The translations under genes and the position numbers were made by a program. The notes beneath the pieces are model-generated. The model made no database searches, was not told the origin of the DNA, and saw nothing but the letters and a program-made list of their open reading frames with translations. From CAWGJC01 sp965276665 (GTDB lineage: Bacteria > Pseudomonadota > Alphaproteobacteria > Acetobacterales > Acetobacteraceae), in NCBI GenBank assembly GCA_965276665.1, contig OZ255620.1:3410001-3474000 (forward strand): 64,000 nt of DNA, read 5' to 3'. Below are positions 56,221-64,000 of this stretch, piece after piece. Position 1 is the first letter of the stretch; each line of letters starts with the position of its first letter.

Positions 56221-57432
56221 TCACGCCCCGAACGGGTCGTCGATGGAGGGGGAGGGGGGTGTCAGCCAGCGGGGGCCGATTTCGGTGATGTGGATGTGAT
56301 CCTCGAGGCGGACGCCGAATTCGCCGTAGATGCAGATCGTCGGTTCGTTGGAGATCACCATGCCGGGTTGCAGGGGGCGGGTATCGCCTTTGACCACGTA
56401 GGGGTCTTCGTGGGTGTCGAGGCCAAGACCGTGGCCGGTGCGGTGCGGCAGCCCGGGCAGCGCGTAGGCGGGGCCGAAGCCGCCGCCTTCAATGACGCGG
56501 CGGGCGGCGGCGTCCAGCGCTTCGCAGGAGGTGCCGGGCTGGGCGGCGGCGAACACCGCCTCGGTTGCGGCTTTCTCGAGGTTCCAGACCTCCCGCTGGC
56601 GCGGGGTGGGTTCGCCGAACACGTAGCTGCGCGTGAGGTCGGATTGGTAGCCGTGCAGCGTCGCGCCGATATCGATCAGCACCATGTCCCCGTCCTGCAG
56701 GGTTTGCGGATAGGGAACGCCGTGCGGGTAGGCGGTGGGTTCGCCGAACAGCACGATGCAGAAATTCGCGACGGTGTCGGTGCCGAGCTTCGTATGCGCG
56801 GTGCGGATGAAATTCTCCACCTCGGTGGTGGTGATGCCGGCTTTCAGGATGCGTGCGGTGGCGCGGTGCACCTCGAGCGTCATCGCCATCGCCTGCTCGA
56901 TCAGCGCGATCTCGGCGGGGGATTTCACCATCCGGCATCGGCCGATGATGTCGCGGCCGTTGACGAAATCGTATGCGTTGCCGGCGCGGCGCAGCCCGTC
57001 GAAGGTGAAGAACGGCGTCGCGGGATCGATCGCGATCGTGCCCTGACGCACGCCGAGTTCGGCGAGGGTATCGATCACCAGCGCCGTCGGGTCCTCGTGC
57101 TCCTGCCAGCAATGCACGCTGCCGGGGATCGTGAGCACGGTGCGGAGCTTGGCCTCCTCGAAGGCCGGGCAGAGATAGGCGGGCTTGCCCGCGGCTGGGA
57201 TCAGCACGCCGTGCAGGCGTTCCGAGCCGCGCAGGCGCAGGCCGGTGAAGTAGAAGGTGCTGGTCGAGGTATCGAGATAGAGCGCGCCGATGCCCTGCTC
57301 GCGCATCAGGCCTTGTAGCTTGTCGATACGTTGCCGCCGTTCGGCCTCGTCCACCGGCACGGCGGAATCGCGCAGCGAGGAAAGGCGCGCGAGTTCAACT
57401 TCGACCGTCGAGCCGCCGACACCCTTCGTCAT
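56221..57432 (-). CDS. M24 family metallopeptidase (Xaa-Pro aminopeptidase-like)
   Basis: 403-aa pita-bread peptidase. Creatinase-like N-domain (residues 20-170), then the M24 catalytic part with metal ligands in LIDIGATLHGYQSDLTRSY (Asp pair), HRTGHGLGLDTHEDPY (His) and SNEPTICIYGEFGVRLEDH (two Glu). Fits aminopeptidase P/prolidase relatives. ATG 57432 overlaps the stop of the upstream dehydratase-like gene (ATGA), so the two are co-translated. Confidence 0.9.
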   Translation of the reverse strand: MTKGVGGSTVEVELARLSSLRDSAVPVDEAERRQRIDKLQGLMREQGIGALYLDTSTSTFYFTGLRLRGSERLHGVLIPAAGKPAYLCPAFEEAKLRTVLTIPGSVHCWQEHEDPTALVIDTLAELGVRQGTIAIDPATPFFTFDGLRRAGNAYDFVNGRDIIGRCRMVKSPAEIALIEQAMAMTLEVHRATARILKAGITTTEVENFIRTAHTKLGTDTVANFCIVLFGEPTAYPHGVPYPQTLQDGDMVLIDIGATLHGYQSDLTRSYVFGEPTPRQREVWNLEKAATEAVFAAAQPGTSCEALDAAARRVIEGGGFGPAYALPGLPHRTGHGLGLDTHEDPYVVKGDTRPLQPGMVISNEPTICIYGEFGVRLEDHIHITEIGPRWLTPPSPSIDDPFGA

Positions 57433-58622
57433 GATTGTCTCCCGAACGTCGCGGCGCGCCGCAGCCGCGTCTGCATATAGACGAATTCGCCCTCGGTGCC
57501 GCTTTCGTAGCCGCCCGCCGCCATGCTGACATTTTGCGCGCTCGGATGCCGGGCGACGAATTCCTCGTCGATATCGACGCCGAGGCCGGGCGCGTCCGGC
57601 ACCGCCAGGGCGCCGTCCTTCTGCTGGGGCGCCGGCACGATCGTCTGGTCGCGCCCGTCCCAATCGTCGTCGATGCGTTCAAGCATCAATGCGTTCGGGA
57701 TCGCGGCGAGCAGATGGAGGGCGGCGTATTCCGCGACTGGCCCGAGCGAGCCGGAATGCGGCGCCACCATGATGCCGTGCGCCTCCGCCATGCCGGCGAG
57801 CTTGCGCAGCTGGCTGATGCCGCCGGCGCGCCCGGTATCGGGCTGGATGACGTCGACCAGCTCCTGCTCGATCAGCGGGCGCAGGCCCCAGATCGTGGCG
57901 GCCCGCTCGCCGGCGGCGAGCGGGATCGCGACGGCATCGCGGATGCGCCGATAGGCATCCGTGAGTTCCGGCGCCACCGGGTCTTCCATGAACAGCAGGT
58001 GCAGCGGCTCGAGCGCGCGGCCGAGCGCCACCGCGTCCGCGGTGGTCATCCAGGGCGGCCCGTGCAGATCGACCATCAGGTCGATCTCGTCGCCCACCGC
58101 CTCGCGCAGCCCGGCGACCTTGCGCAGCGTATCGCGCACGCCGCCCGTCTTGATCGCGGTGATGCCGCGCGAGACCAGATCCTTTGCGACCTCCGGCGTG
58201 CTGGCGTGACTGTAGATGCGGATACGGTCGCGCAGCTTGCCGCCGAGCAGATTCCACACCGGCGTGTTGAGCACCTTGCCCTTGATGTCCCACAGCGCCA
58301 TGTCGATGCCGGTCATCGCGCCGCCGCCGACCACGCCTGTCATGCCGTGGCCCATCATCGCCACCAGCATCTTCTGCCAGAGCTTCTCGATATGCGCCGG
58401 ATCCTCGCCGAACAGCACGGTCGCGAGATCCTGCACGGCGGTCTCGATCACCCGCGGCCAGCCGCTGCATTCGCCGATGCCGGTGACGCCTTCGTCGGTA
58501 TGGACCTTGACGAACAGCCAGTTGCGGCTGGTGGTCTGCACGCCCTTGCCGTCCGACGCCCAGGATTTATCGGGCGGCGCACCCGCCTGCATCAGGAACG
58601 TCCTAATTCCAGTGATCTTCAC
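57429..58622 (-). CDS. enolase-superfamily dehydratase (galactonate dehydratase-like)
   Basis: Mandelate racemase/muconate lactonizing family member, 397 aa. Metal ligands are Asp in LMVDLHGPPW, Glu in LFMEDPVAPE and Glu in AAGERAATIW. Further active-site residues are in QPDTGRAGGISQL and APHSGSLGP, as in D-galactonate and related sugar-acid dehydratases. GTG 58622 follows GGAGG at 5 nt. Coupled to the M24 peptidase gene. Exact sugar acid unknown. Confidence 0.88.
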   Translation of the reverse strand: MKITGIRTFLMQAGAPPDKSWASDGKGVQTTSRNWLFVKVHTDEGVTGIGECSGWPRVIETAVQDLATVLFGEDPAHIEKLWQKMLVAMMGHGMTGVVGGGAMTGIDMALWDIKGKVLNTPVWNLLGGKLRDRIRIYSHASTPEVAKDLVSRGITAIKTGGVRDTLRKVAGLREAVGDEIDLMVDLHGPPWMTTADAVALGRALEPLHLLFMEDPVAPELTDAYRRIRDAVAIPLAAGERAATIWGLRPLIEQELVDVIQPDTGRAGGISQLRKLAGMAEAHGIMVAPHSGSLGPVAEYAALHLLAAIPNALMLERIDDDWDGRDQTIVPAPQQKDGALAVPDAPGLGVDIDEEFVARHPSAQNVSMAAGGYESGTEGEFVYMQTRLRRAATFGRQS

Positions 58623-58704
58623 GATGCCTCCCGCATGATCTTCGGCCCTACCTCTCCCGTATCCGAGAAATACTCCGGATGATCGCGCATCGCCACGGTG
58701 ATAG

Positions 58705-59516
58705 AGGCAGGGACGCCGCGCAGACGCGCCCGCTGCGGAGCTGCTGTTCGCGTCCGGCCCCATCGCCTTCGACAGCACGAAGCTCGCCGAGATCACGCGC
58801 GACCCGCGCGCGGTGATCACCGGCCTGCTGGCCGATCGCCGGCTCGCCGAGCACGAAGGCGCGGAATACGACGACAGCTCCTGGATCGCCGAGCAGGAAG
58901 CGGTGCGTCACGATTAACCGGTCGTCGCGCAATATCTGGCGGAATCGCCGCCCGGCGATCCCACCACGGCGTTCGACATGGCGGCGCTCGCCGGCCAGCA
59001 CGCGCTCGAAACCGGCAAAGCCGCCGGCGCCGTGACGGCATTGGAGGCGGCGGACCGGTTGTGGCGCGCCAGCCCCGAATTGCAGGCCTATCTCCCCGAC
59101 GCGGCATGCCGTCTCGGGGACGCCTATGCCGCCGCCGCCCGCATGGCGGACGTGATGCGGATTCTGGCCGACGACCGCTACGTGGTCTGCCGCGCCGCCC
59201 GCGCCGATGCGATCGACCGAGCCGGGGATTGGAGCGCGGCGCAGCGCGCGTTCGCGCAGGCGGAGGCCGTCGCGCCGCATCTGCCGGATGCTTACCTGCG
59301 CGACGGTTTCGTCCATCTGCGCCACGGGGATGCCGCCGGCGCCGCATCCCGCTTCGAGACCGCGATCCGGCTCGCACCTCATTGGGCGGACCCGCTCAAG
59401 GGCTATGGCGATGCGCTGGCCGCCGAGGGCAAAAGGCCGCCGCGCGCCGCGCCTACGAAAAGGCGCTGGCCCTCACGCCGGACTGGGAGGCTCTGCGGAT
59501 GGCGGCGTCGAAGTGA
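58705..59516 (+). pseudogene. decayed TPR-repeat protein gene
   Basis: The plus strand shows coding-like sequence in one frame from 58705 with no start codon and an in-frame TAA at 58915. It continues through TPR-like repeats (ALETGKAAGAVTALEAADRLW, AGDWSAAQRAFAQAEAVAPHLPDAYLRDGFVHLRHGDAAGAASRFETAIRLAPHW). Near 59435 the frame is broken; the true ending (ARRAYEKALALTPDWEALRMAASK, stop at 59514-59516) is in another frame. One nonsense and one frameshift mutation plus a missing 5' end point to a pseudogene. Its 3' end overlaps the convergent GNAT gene. Confidence 0.7.
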
Positions 59517-59979
59517 GACCATCGCGCCGCAGCGTCAGGCTGAATCTGAGCGCCTTCTGCTCGAAGCCGAGCCCGAGATAGAATGCGTGCGCCGTCTTGC
59601 GTGCGACATTGCTGGTGAGCTCGACCACCTCGCACCCCTCCTCCCGCGCCAGCGCGACGGCGTGCGCGACCAGGGCGCGGCCGATCCCCTGGCCGCGCGC
59701 TTCCTCCGCCGTCACCAGGGACATGATCCGCATCACCCGGCCGGCATAGGCCAGGTAGGGCGCGAGGTGCAGCGAGAGCAGGCCGAGCGCGCGACCGTGA
59801 CGGCGGAACAGGAACACGGGATCCGCGCCGGTGGCGGCAAGGCGCTCCAGCCGACGCACCGCCTCCGCAGGCGGGACCGAGTAGCCGAGCTCCTGCATCA
59901 ATGCGGAAACCGCACCGGCATCGGTCGCGGTGGCAGGGCTGATCTCCGTATCGGGGAACGTGTCGCGATCCCCTGTCAT
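59473..59979 (-). CDS. GNAT family N-acetyltransferase
   Basis: 168 aa (or 177 from ATG 60006). Core GLLSLHLAPYLAYAGRVMRIMSLVTAEEARGQGIGRALVAHAVALAREEGCEVVELTSNVARKTAHAFYLGLGFEQKALRF is a complete GNAT fold. Neither start has a clear ribosome-binding site; the longer one overlaps the DinB-like stop by 7 nt. The C-terminal TSTPPSAEPPSPA runs over the 3' end of the pseudogene. Substrate unknown. Confidence 0.85.
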   Translation of the reverse strand: MTGDRDTFPDTEISPATATDAGAVSALMQELGYSVPPAEAVRRLERLAATGADPVFLFRRHGRALGLLSLHLAPYLAYAGRVMRIMSLVTAEEARGQGIGRALVAHAVALAREEGCEVVELTSNVARKTAHAFYLGLGFEQKALRFSLTLRRDGLTSTPPSAEPPSPA

Positions 59980-59999
59980 CGCCCGGGGGCGCTCGTGAT

Positions 60000-60617
60000 C
60001 TAGCATGCGTCGGGCGGCCAGATCCGGCCCTCCGTCCAGCCGAGCTCGGCGAATTCCGACGCCCGCAGATCCGCCTCGCCGGCGGCGAAGAACTCGTCGA
60101 GCTGGGGCGGCGTCACCGCCGTCGCGCTCAGCATCGCATGCGCCTGGCCGCGATGATGGATTTGATGCTGGAAGAGATGCAGCAGAAGCCGGTCCAGCCG
60201 CTCCTCTTGGATGCGCATCCCGCGATGCACGCGAACGATGCGCCCCAGATCGGCGGGGCGGAGCGTTTCGGTCACGGCGATCAGCCGGCGATCCATCTTC
60301 GCCTGCGCGGCGCGGAGTGCCGCGACATCGGCGCAGGGTTCGCGGTCGGCCCAGGCGGCGGGCCCGAGCGTGCCGCCCTCCATCGCATCGATATAGAAGC
60401 GATCGATGATCAGGATGTGGTTCAGGGTCGCGCGCAGGCTCGGAAAGAAGCCGATGCGGGGCGCCGCGAATTCCGCCTGCGGCAGCAGCGCGCAGGCCGC
60501 CAGAAGCCGGTGATTGGCCCAGCCATTATTGTAGGCCATGGCGCGATAAGGCAGCACGGCGTCCATCGATGTTTCCGGCGTAAATTGCGACAGGTATTCC
60601 CTCACGCCCGCGATCAT
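60000..60617 (-). CDS. DinB/YfiT family four-helix protein
   Basis: 205 aa (or 188 from ATG 60566). DinB-type bundle: YRAMAYNNGWANHRLLAACALL, LRATLNHILIIDRFYIDAM with a first His ligand, and LLLHLFQHQIHHRGQAHAML with two more His ligands for a metal. DinB-like proteins are thiol- or metal-dependent transferases of varied function; not the DinB DNA polymerase. It diverges from the M20 amidohydrolase with 36 bp between starts. Confidence 0.85.
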   Translation of the reverse strand: MIAGVREYLSQFTPETSMDAVLPYRAMAYNNGWANHRLLAACALLPQAEFAAPRIGFFPSLRATLNHILIIDRFYIDAMEGGTLGPAAWADREPCADVAALRAAQAKMDRRLIAVTETLRPADLGRIVRVHRGMRIQEERLDRLLLHLFQHQIHHRGQAHAMLSATAVTPPQLDEFFAAGEADLRASEFAELGWTEGRIWPPDAC

Positions 60618-60653
60618 GACACGCTGATCGCGGAATTTCCACGGAGAGGCGGG

Positions 60654-61832
60654 ATGACGGCGCAGGACCGGCTGGCCGATCTGCACGGCGAGATGACCGA
60701 ATGGCGGCGCGATTTCCACGCGCACCCCGAGATCGGCTTCGAGGAGCAGCGCACGAGCGGCATCGTCGCCGCCAAGCTGCGGGAATGGGGCATCGAGGTG
60801 CATGCCGGGCTGGGCGGCACCGGTGTCGTCGGCGTGCTGCGCGGCCGGAAATCGGGCGCCGGCGGCAATCGCGCGATCGGGCTGCGCGCCGACATGGACG
60901 CGCTGCCGATGGAGGAGGCCAACGATTTCGCCTATCGTTCGCAAACGTCGAACCGGATGCATGCCTGCGGCCATGACGGACACACGACGATGCTGCTCGG
61001 GGCGGCGAAATACCTGGCCGAGACCTGCAATTTCGCCGGCACCGTGCATCTCATCTTCCAGCCCGCCGAAGAGGGCCTGGCCGGCGCCAAGGCGATGCTG
61101 GATGACGGACTGTTCGAGCGGTTTCCCTGCGACGCGATCTACGGCATCCATAACAGCCCAGATCTCGAGCTCGGCACGGTCAAGGCGCTCGCCGGCACGG
61201 CGATGGCGGCGATCGATTATTTCAGCGTGGTGCTGCGTGGCCGGTCCGCGCATGGCGCGCATCCGCAGCAGGGCATCGACACGGTGTCGATCGCCGCGCA
61301 GGTGGTCAGCGTGCTCAACGCCATTCCGTCGCGCCATGTCGATGCGCTGGAATCGGCAATCATCAGCATCGGCCAGATCCATGGCGGCACGTCCGACATC
61401 GTGATTCCCGAGACGATCGAGCTGCGCGGCTCGGTCCGCACCTTGAAGCCGGGCGTGCGCGATCGCATCGAGGAATTGTTCCATCGCGCGGTGCACAACA
61501 CCGCCGCCGCGCAGGGTGGCATCGCCGAGATCAGCTACCGGCGCGCCTATCCGGCAACGGTCAACACCGCGCACGAGGTCGATCGCGCCGCGTCGGTGGC
61601 TTGCGCGATCGTCGGCGAGGCGAACGTGATCCGGGAGGGCGATCCGATGCTCGCCGGCGAGGACTTCGCCTTCATGCTGGAGCGCACGCCGGGCGCCTAT
61701 CTTTTCTTTGGCCAGCGAGACGGCGCACGCGGCGCCACGCCGGTGCACAATCCCGGCTATGATTTCAACGACGACCTGCTTCCGGTCGGTGCGCGCTATC
61801 TGGCTGGTCTGGTGGAGCAGGAGCTCCGCTGA
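60654..61832 (+). CDS. M20 family amidohydrolase (hippurate hydrolase-like)
   Basis: Zinc-dependent aminoacylase-type enzyme, 392 aa. N-terminus RRDFHAHPEIGFEE, metal motif HACGHDGHTTMLLGAA, catalytic Glu in FQPAEEGLAGAKAML, dimer-domain GRSAHGAHPQQGID and C-terminal MLAGEDFAFMLERTPGAYLF. Cytoplasmic, no signal peptide. Likely cleaves N-acyl amino acids or short peptides. It converges on the hydantoinase genes with 4 bp between stops. Confidence 0.93.
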   Translation: MTAQDRLADLHGEMTEWRRDFHAHPEIGFEEQRTSGIVAAKLREWGIEVHAGLGGTGVVGVLRGRKSGAGGNRAIGLRADMDALPMEEANDFAYRSQTSNRMHACGHDGHTTMLLGAAKYLAETCNFAGTVHLIFQPAEEGLAGAKAMLDDGLFERFPCDAIYGIHNSPDLELGTVKALAGTAMAAIDYFSVVLRGRSAHGAHPQQGIDTVSIAAQVVSVLNAIPSRHVDALESAIISIGQIHGGTSDIVIPETIELRGSVRTLKPGVRDRIEELFHRAVHNTAAAQGGIAEISYRRAYPATVNTAHEVDRAASVACAIVGEANVIREGDPMLAGEDFAFMLERTPGAYLFFGQRDGARGATPVHNPGYDFNDDLLPVGARYLAGLVEQELR

Positions 61833-61836
61833 GGCG

Positions 61837-63795
61837 TCACGCCGGCACCGCCGTGTAGCGCGCAAGCAGTTCGGCCGCGCGGCCATCCGTGGCGATGCCT
61901 TCCTCGCGCGCGAGATCGGCGCGCACCGCCTGGATCAGATGCGTCCGCACGCCATCCGGCGCCTGCATCACCCGCGTGGCGAGGGCCGCGTTCACCGCCG
62001 GCGGCAGCCGCGCTTCCAGCGCATCCCGCACCGGTCCGAGCGTAAAGAACTTTTCCGATTTCGCTCGCGGCGCCGCACGATGCCGCGCTGTCGCGGTCTC
62101 GTCCACGGCGCCGTCGGCTATCGTCACGCCATATTGCGCCAACGCCTGTTCGGCGGTGAGCAAGCCGTCCCGCACCTCTTCCAGCACGCGGGCGGGGTCG
62201 CGCGCGAACGGGTCGCCATAGCCGCCCCCGGAGGGCGTGATCATGCGCAGCAGATCACCGCGTTCCATCTCGAGCACGTCGATGCGCCCGATCTCGGCCT
62301 CGGTGTTGCGGCCGGGATTGAGCACCACCCGCGCCGCATTGCCGTTGCCGCCGCCGGCGATGCCCCAGGGCTGAAACCGGAACCGCTCCAGCCCGCGCAC
62401 CGTCATGGTGGCGGCGAAGTTGCGGTTCTCCATCTCCATCCGGACCGCATAGCCGCCGCGATACTGGCCCGGCGCGGCGCTGCCCGGCTCGAGCGCGAAG
62501 CGGCGGATCACCAGCGGCGTCTCCACCTCCACCACCTCCGCCGGCGCGCCGCGCAGGAAGCCCACCGGCTGGTCGATCCCGTCCACACCGTCGCAGCGTG
62601 AACGCCCGCCGCTGCCGCCGATGAACGGCTCGACCACGCTCACATGCCGCCGGCCGCTGCGCTCATCCACCGAGGCGATGGAGATGATCCCCGCCTGGCC
62701 GGATCCGGCGGCCGCGACGCCGCCCGGCACCGCCTGATCGAGGCAGCCGAGAATCGCGTCATAGACCCGCATCACCGCGACGAAGCGATTGCCGGAGGCA
62801 GCGGGGAAATTCGCGTTCATGAACGTGCCCTTCGGCGCGCTCGTGCGGATCGGGCGAATGATGCCACCGGTCATCGGCGTGGTCGGCTCGACGGTCTGGA
62901 TGTAGTTCACGAAAGGCATGCAGAGGAACGGATGCGGTCGGTCGCTGGTGGTGAAATTCAGCGCGTAGCGCACCTGCGGGTCACTGCCGGCGAAATCCAT
63001 CGCCAGCGTCTCGCCCTGCTTGGTCAGCTTGGCGTGCACGAAGATGTGGCCGTCGCCGCGGAAATTCTCGAGATACTCGTTGAAGCTGTATTCGCCATCG
63101 GTGAGCCGCGCGATCGCGGCGCGCGCCTTCAGCTCGGAGAGTGCGAGCACGTCGGCGACGCTGTCCAGCAGCTCCACCGTGCCATAGCGCTCGCAGAGCT
63201 CCTGCGTGCGTTCGTCGAGCAGGGCGAGCCCGGCGAGCATCGCCCGCAGATCGCCCCAGATCAGATCCGGAATGCGCGAATTATCGGCGAAGAAATTCCA
63301 CAATTGCTCGTTCAGCACGCCCTTGCGGTAAAGCAGGTTGGGCCGCATGCGCACGCCTTCCTGAAACACCTCGTAATTGGTGGGCGAAATGCTGCCGGGA
63401 ACCGAGCCGCCGATATCGGAGGCGTGGATGAACGCCCAGCCGATGGCGATCGGCTTGCCGTCCCGGAATACCGGGCGCAGCAGGTGTATGTCCATCGTAT
63501 GGGTGCAGAGCGCATCGCCGCTGAACGGATCGTTGGTGATGATGATGTCGCCCGCCTCGAGCGTGTCGAGGCCGAACATGTCGATCAGCCCGCGCACGTT
63601 CTGGCACACCGAGGAGGTGACGCCCGAGCGCATCGGATAGGCGAAGAACTCGCCATCCGTGCTGGCGAGCGCCACCTGGTAGTCCTGCGTCTGCTTGACG
63701 AAAGTCGTGTAGGCGGTGCGATAGGCGACATTGCTGGCTTCTTCGGCAATCGCCGCGAAGCGATTGCGCATCACCTCGGTGCGGACCGGGTCCAT
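61837..63795 (-). CDS. hyuB: hydantoinase B/oxoprolinase family protein
   Basis: 652-aa HyuB subunit. Begins MDPVRTEVMRNRFAAIAEEASNVAYRTAYTTFVKQTQDY, with NDPFSGDALCTHTMDIHLLRPVF (metal-binding His region) and PGNRF-like ASGNRFVAVMR, and a glycine-rich GGGYGDPFARDP near the end. ATP-dependent HyuA/HyuB pairs hydrolyse hydantoin-like or 5-oxoproline-type rings or carboxylate ketones. It starts 1 nt after the HyuA stop. Confidence 0.93.
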   Translation of the reverse strand: MDPVRTEVMRNRFAAIAEEASNVAYRTAYTTFVKQTQDYQVALASTDGEFFAYPMRSGVTSSVCQNVRGLIDMFGLDTLEAGDIIITNDPFSGDALCTHTMDIHLLRPVFRDGKPIAIGWAFIHASDIGGSVPGSISPTNYEVFQEGVRMRPNLLYRKGVLNEQLWNFFADNSRIPDLIWGDLRAMLAGLALLDERTQELCERYGTVELLDSVADVLALSELKARAAIARLTDGEYSFNEYLENFRGDGHIFVHAKLTKQGETLAMDFAGSDPQVRYALNFTTSDRPHPFLCMPFVNYIQTVEPTTPMTGGIIRPIRTSAPKGTFMNANFPAASGNRFVAVMRVYDAILGCLDQAVPGGVAAAGSGQAGIISIASVDERSGRRHVSVVEPFIGGSGGRSRCDGVDGIDQPVGFLRGAPAEVVEVETPLVIRRFALEPGSAAPGQYRGGYAVRMEMENRNFAATMTVRGLERFRFQPWGIAGGGNGNAARVVLNPGRNTEAEIGRIDVLEMERGDLLRMITPSGGGYGDPFARDPARVLEEVRDGLLTAEQALAQYGVTIADGAVDETATARHRAAPRAKSEKFFTLGPVRDALEARLPPAVNAALATRVMQAPDGVRTHLIQAVRADLAREEGIATDGRAAELLARYTAVPA

Positions 63796-63796
63796 A

Positions 63797-64000
63797 TCAA
63801 CGCCTCCTTTGCAGGATCAGATCGCCATAGGCGCCGAGCGCCGCGGTGAATGCCGGCGGCACGACCACCGTCGCGGTCTCCTGCTCGATGATCGCCGGGC
63901 CCTGCATGCGCCAACCTTGCGGCAGGTCGGTCCATGCCAGCAGCGGCGTGTCGTGCCACGCGCCGTTGAAGCGCGCGCGCCGTCGTCGCGAAGTCGTCGT
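63797..64000 (-). CDS. hyuA: hydantoinase/oxoprolinase subunit A, 3' part (cut by window edge)
   Basis: The last 67 codons of HyuA, read on the minus strand: RFNGAWHDTPLLAWTDLPQGWRMQGPAIIEQETATVVVPPAFTAALG then GDLILQRRR-stop. GPAIIEQETATVVVP is the conserved end of the family. The N-terminal ATPase part lies beyond the window. The stop is 1 nt before the hyuB ATG; AAAGGAGG just inside this gene serves as the hyuB ribosome-binding site. Confidence 0.88.
   Translation of the reverse strand, partial: TTTSRRRRARFNGAWHDTPLLAWTDLPQGWRMQGPAIIEQETATVVVPPAFTAALGAYGDLILQRRR

Noticed and set aside
58978..60003. Intact TPR protein starting at 58978
   Set aside because: The frame runs past the real TPR end into unrelated sequence opposite the GNAT gene, and coding similarity begins well upstream of this ATG across a stop codon.

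Overview
The window is GC-rich chromosomal DNA of an alphaproteobacterium. MmcB, a MucR-type regulator, an IalB-family protein, OlsB, a Fur whose sensor domain lacks the usual cysteine pairs, an acidic insert in RNase E and the amiC-mrcA-prfB order together point to the Rhodospirillales, most likely an Acetobacteraceae-like lineage. That placement is inference from gene content and style. I see no phage, transposase, tRNA, rRNA or CRISPR. About 64 genes can be supported, two of them cut by the window edges and one a clear pseudogene.

Layout. 1-4555: the end of a peptide/nickel-type ABC importer operon (permease, an SDR dehydrogenase, two ATPases), followed by a small M23 peptidase and a CDP-diacylglycerol pyrophosphatase. 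4743-9366: priA facing DUF484-xerC, then an IalB-like secreted protein. 9636-14518: the murein operon amiC-mrcA-prfB, with prfB read through a programmed +1 frameshift. 14519-18213: a long structured leader and RNase E. 18405-27238: an aminotransferase, a short gamma-glutamyltransferase-like lipoprotein, and a DsbA-like/SBP/M14 carboxypeptidase operon followed by a second SBP. 27278-30134: sufE, a small membrane protein and hslVU. 30290-36356: an MFS transporter and the his operon hisB-DUF2628-hisH-GNAT-hisA-hisF-hisE-HIT. 36386-44571: ybaK, hemW, UDP-glucuronate decarboxylase, a methyltransferase, rsmI, an LpoA-like lipoprotein, a PhoR-like kinase and a YgjP-type metallopeptidase. 44625-51169: mmcB, an Rrf2 regulator, and a minus-strand block (nfu, rutE-like, tsaB, rimI, mucR, fur, olsB, 2-hydroxyacid dehydrogenase) interrupted by a plus-strand tusA. 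51273-64000: accessory catabolism (LigI-like hydrolase, two flavin monooxygenases, an ECF sigma/anti-sigma pair, M24 peptidase, galactonate-dehydratase-like enzyme, M20 amidohydrolase, HyuB/HyuA).

The most unusual signal is not a gene. A family of paired palindromic elements of about 180-205 bp occurs five times, plus one fragment. Every copy starts within about 15 bp of the stop codon of a plus-strand gene and has the same outer arms. Three copies share an extra central inverted repeat whose inner loop shows compensatory base changes. They look like repeated bidirectional terminators or mRNA 3'-end structures. Other repeats are a CTAGAGCAT element that supplies the ggt stop codon, a 112-bp palindrome after phoR with a solo half upstream of the ialB-like gene, and 15-bp in-frame tandem repeats in mrcA, rne and ybaK.

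Functionally the window joins housekeeping (replication restart, translation termination, murein, RNA decay, Fe-S, histidine, tRNA and rRNA modification) with many peptide, amide and sugar-acid catabolic genes. This would suit a soil or environmental heterotroph.
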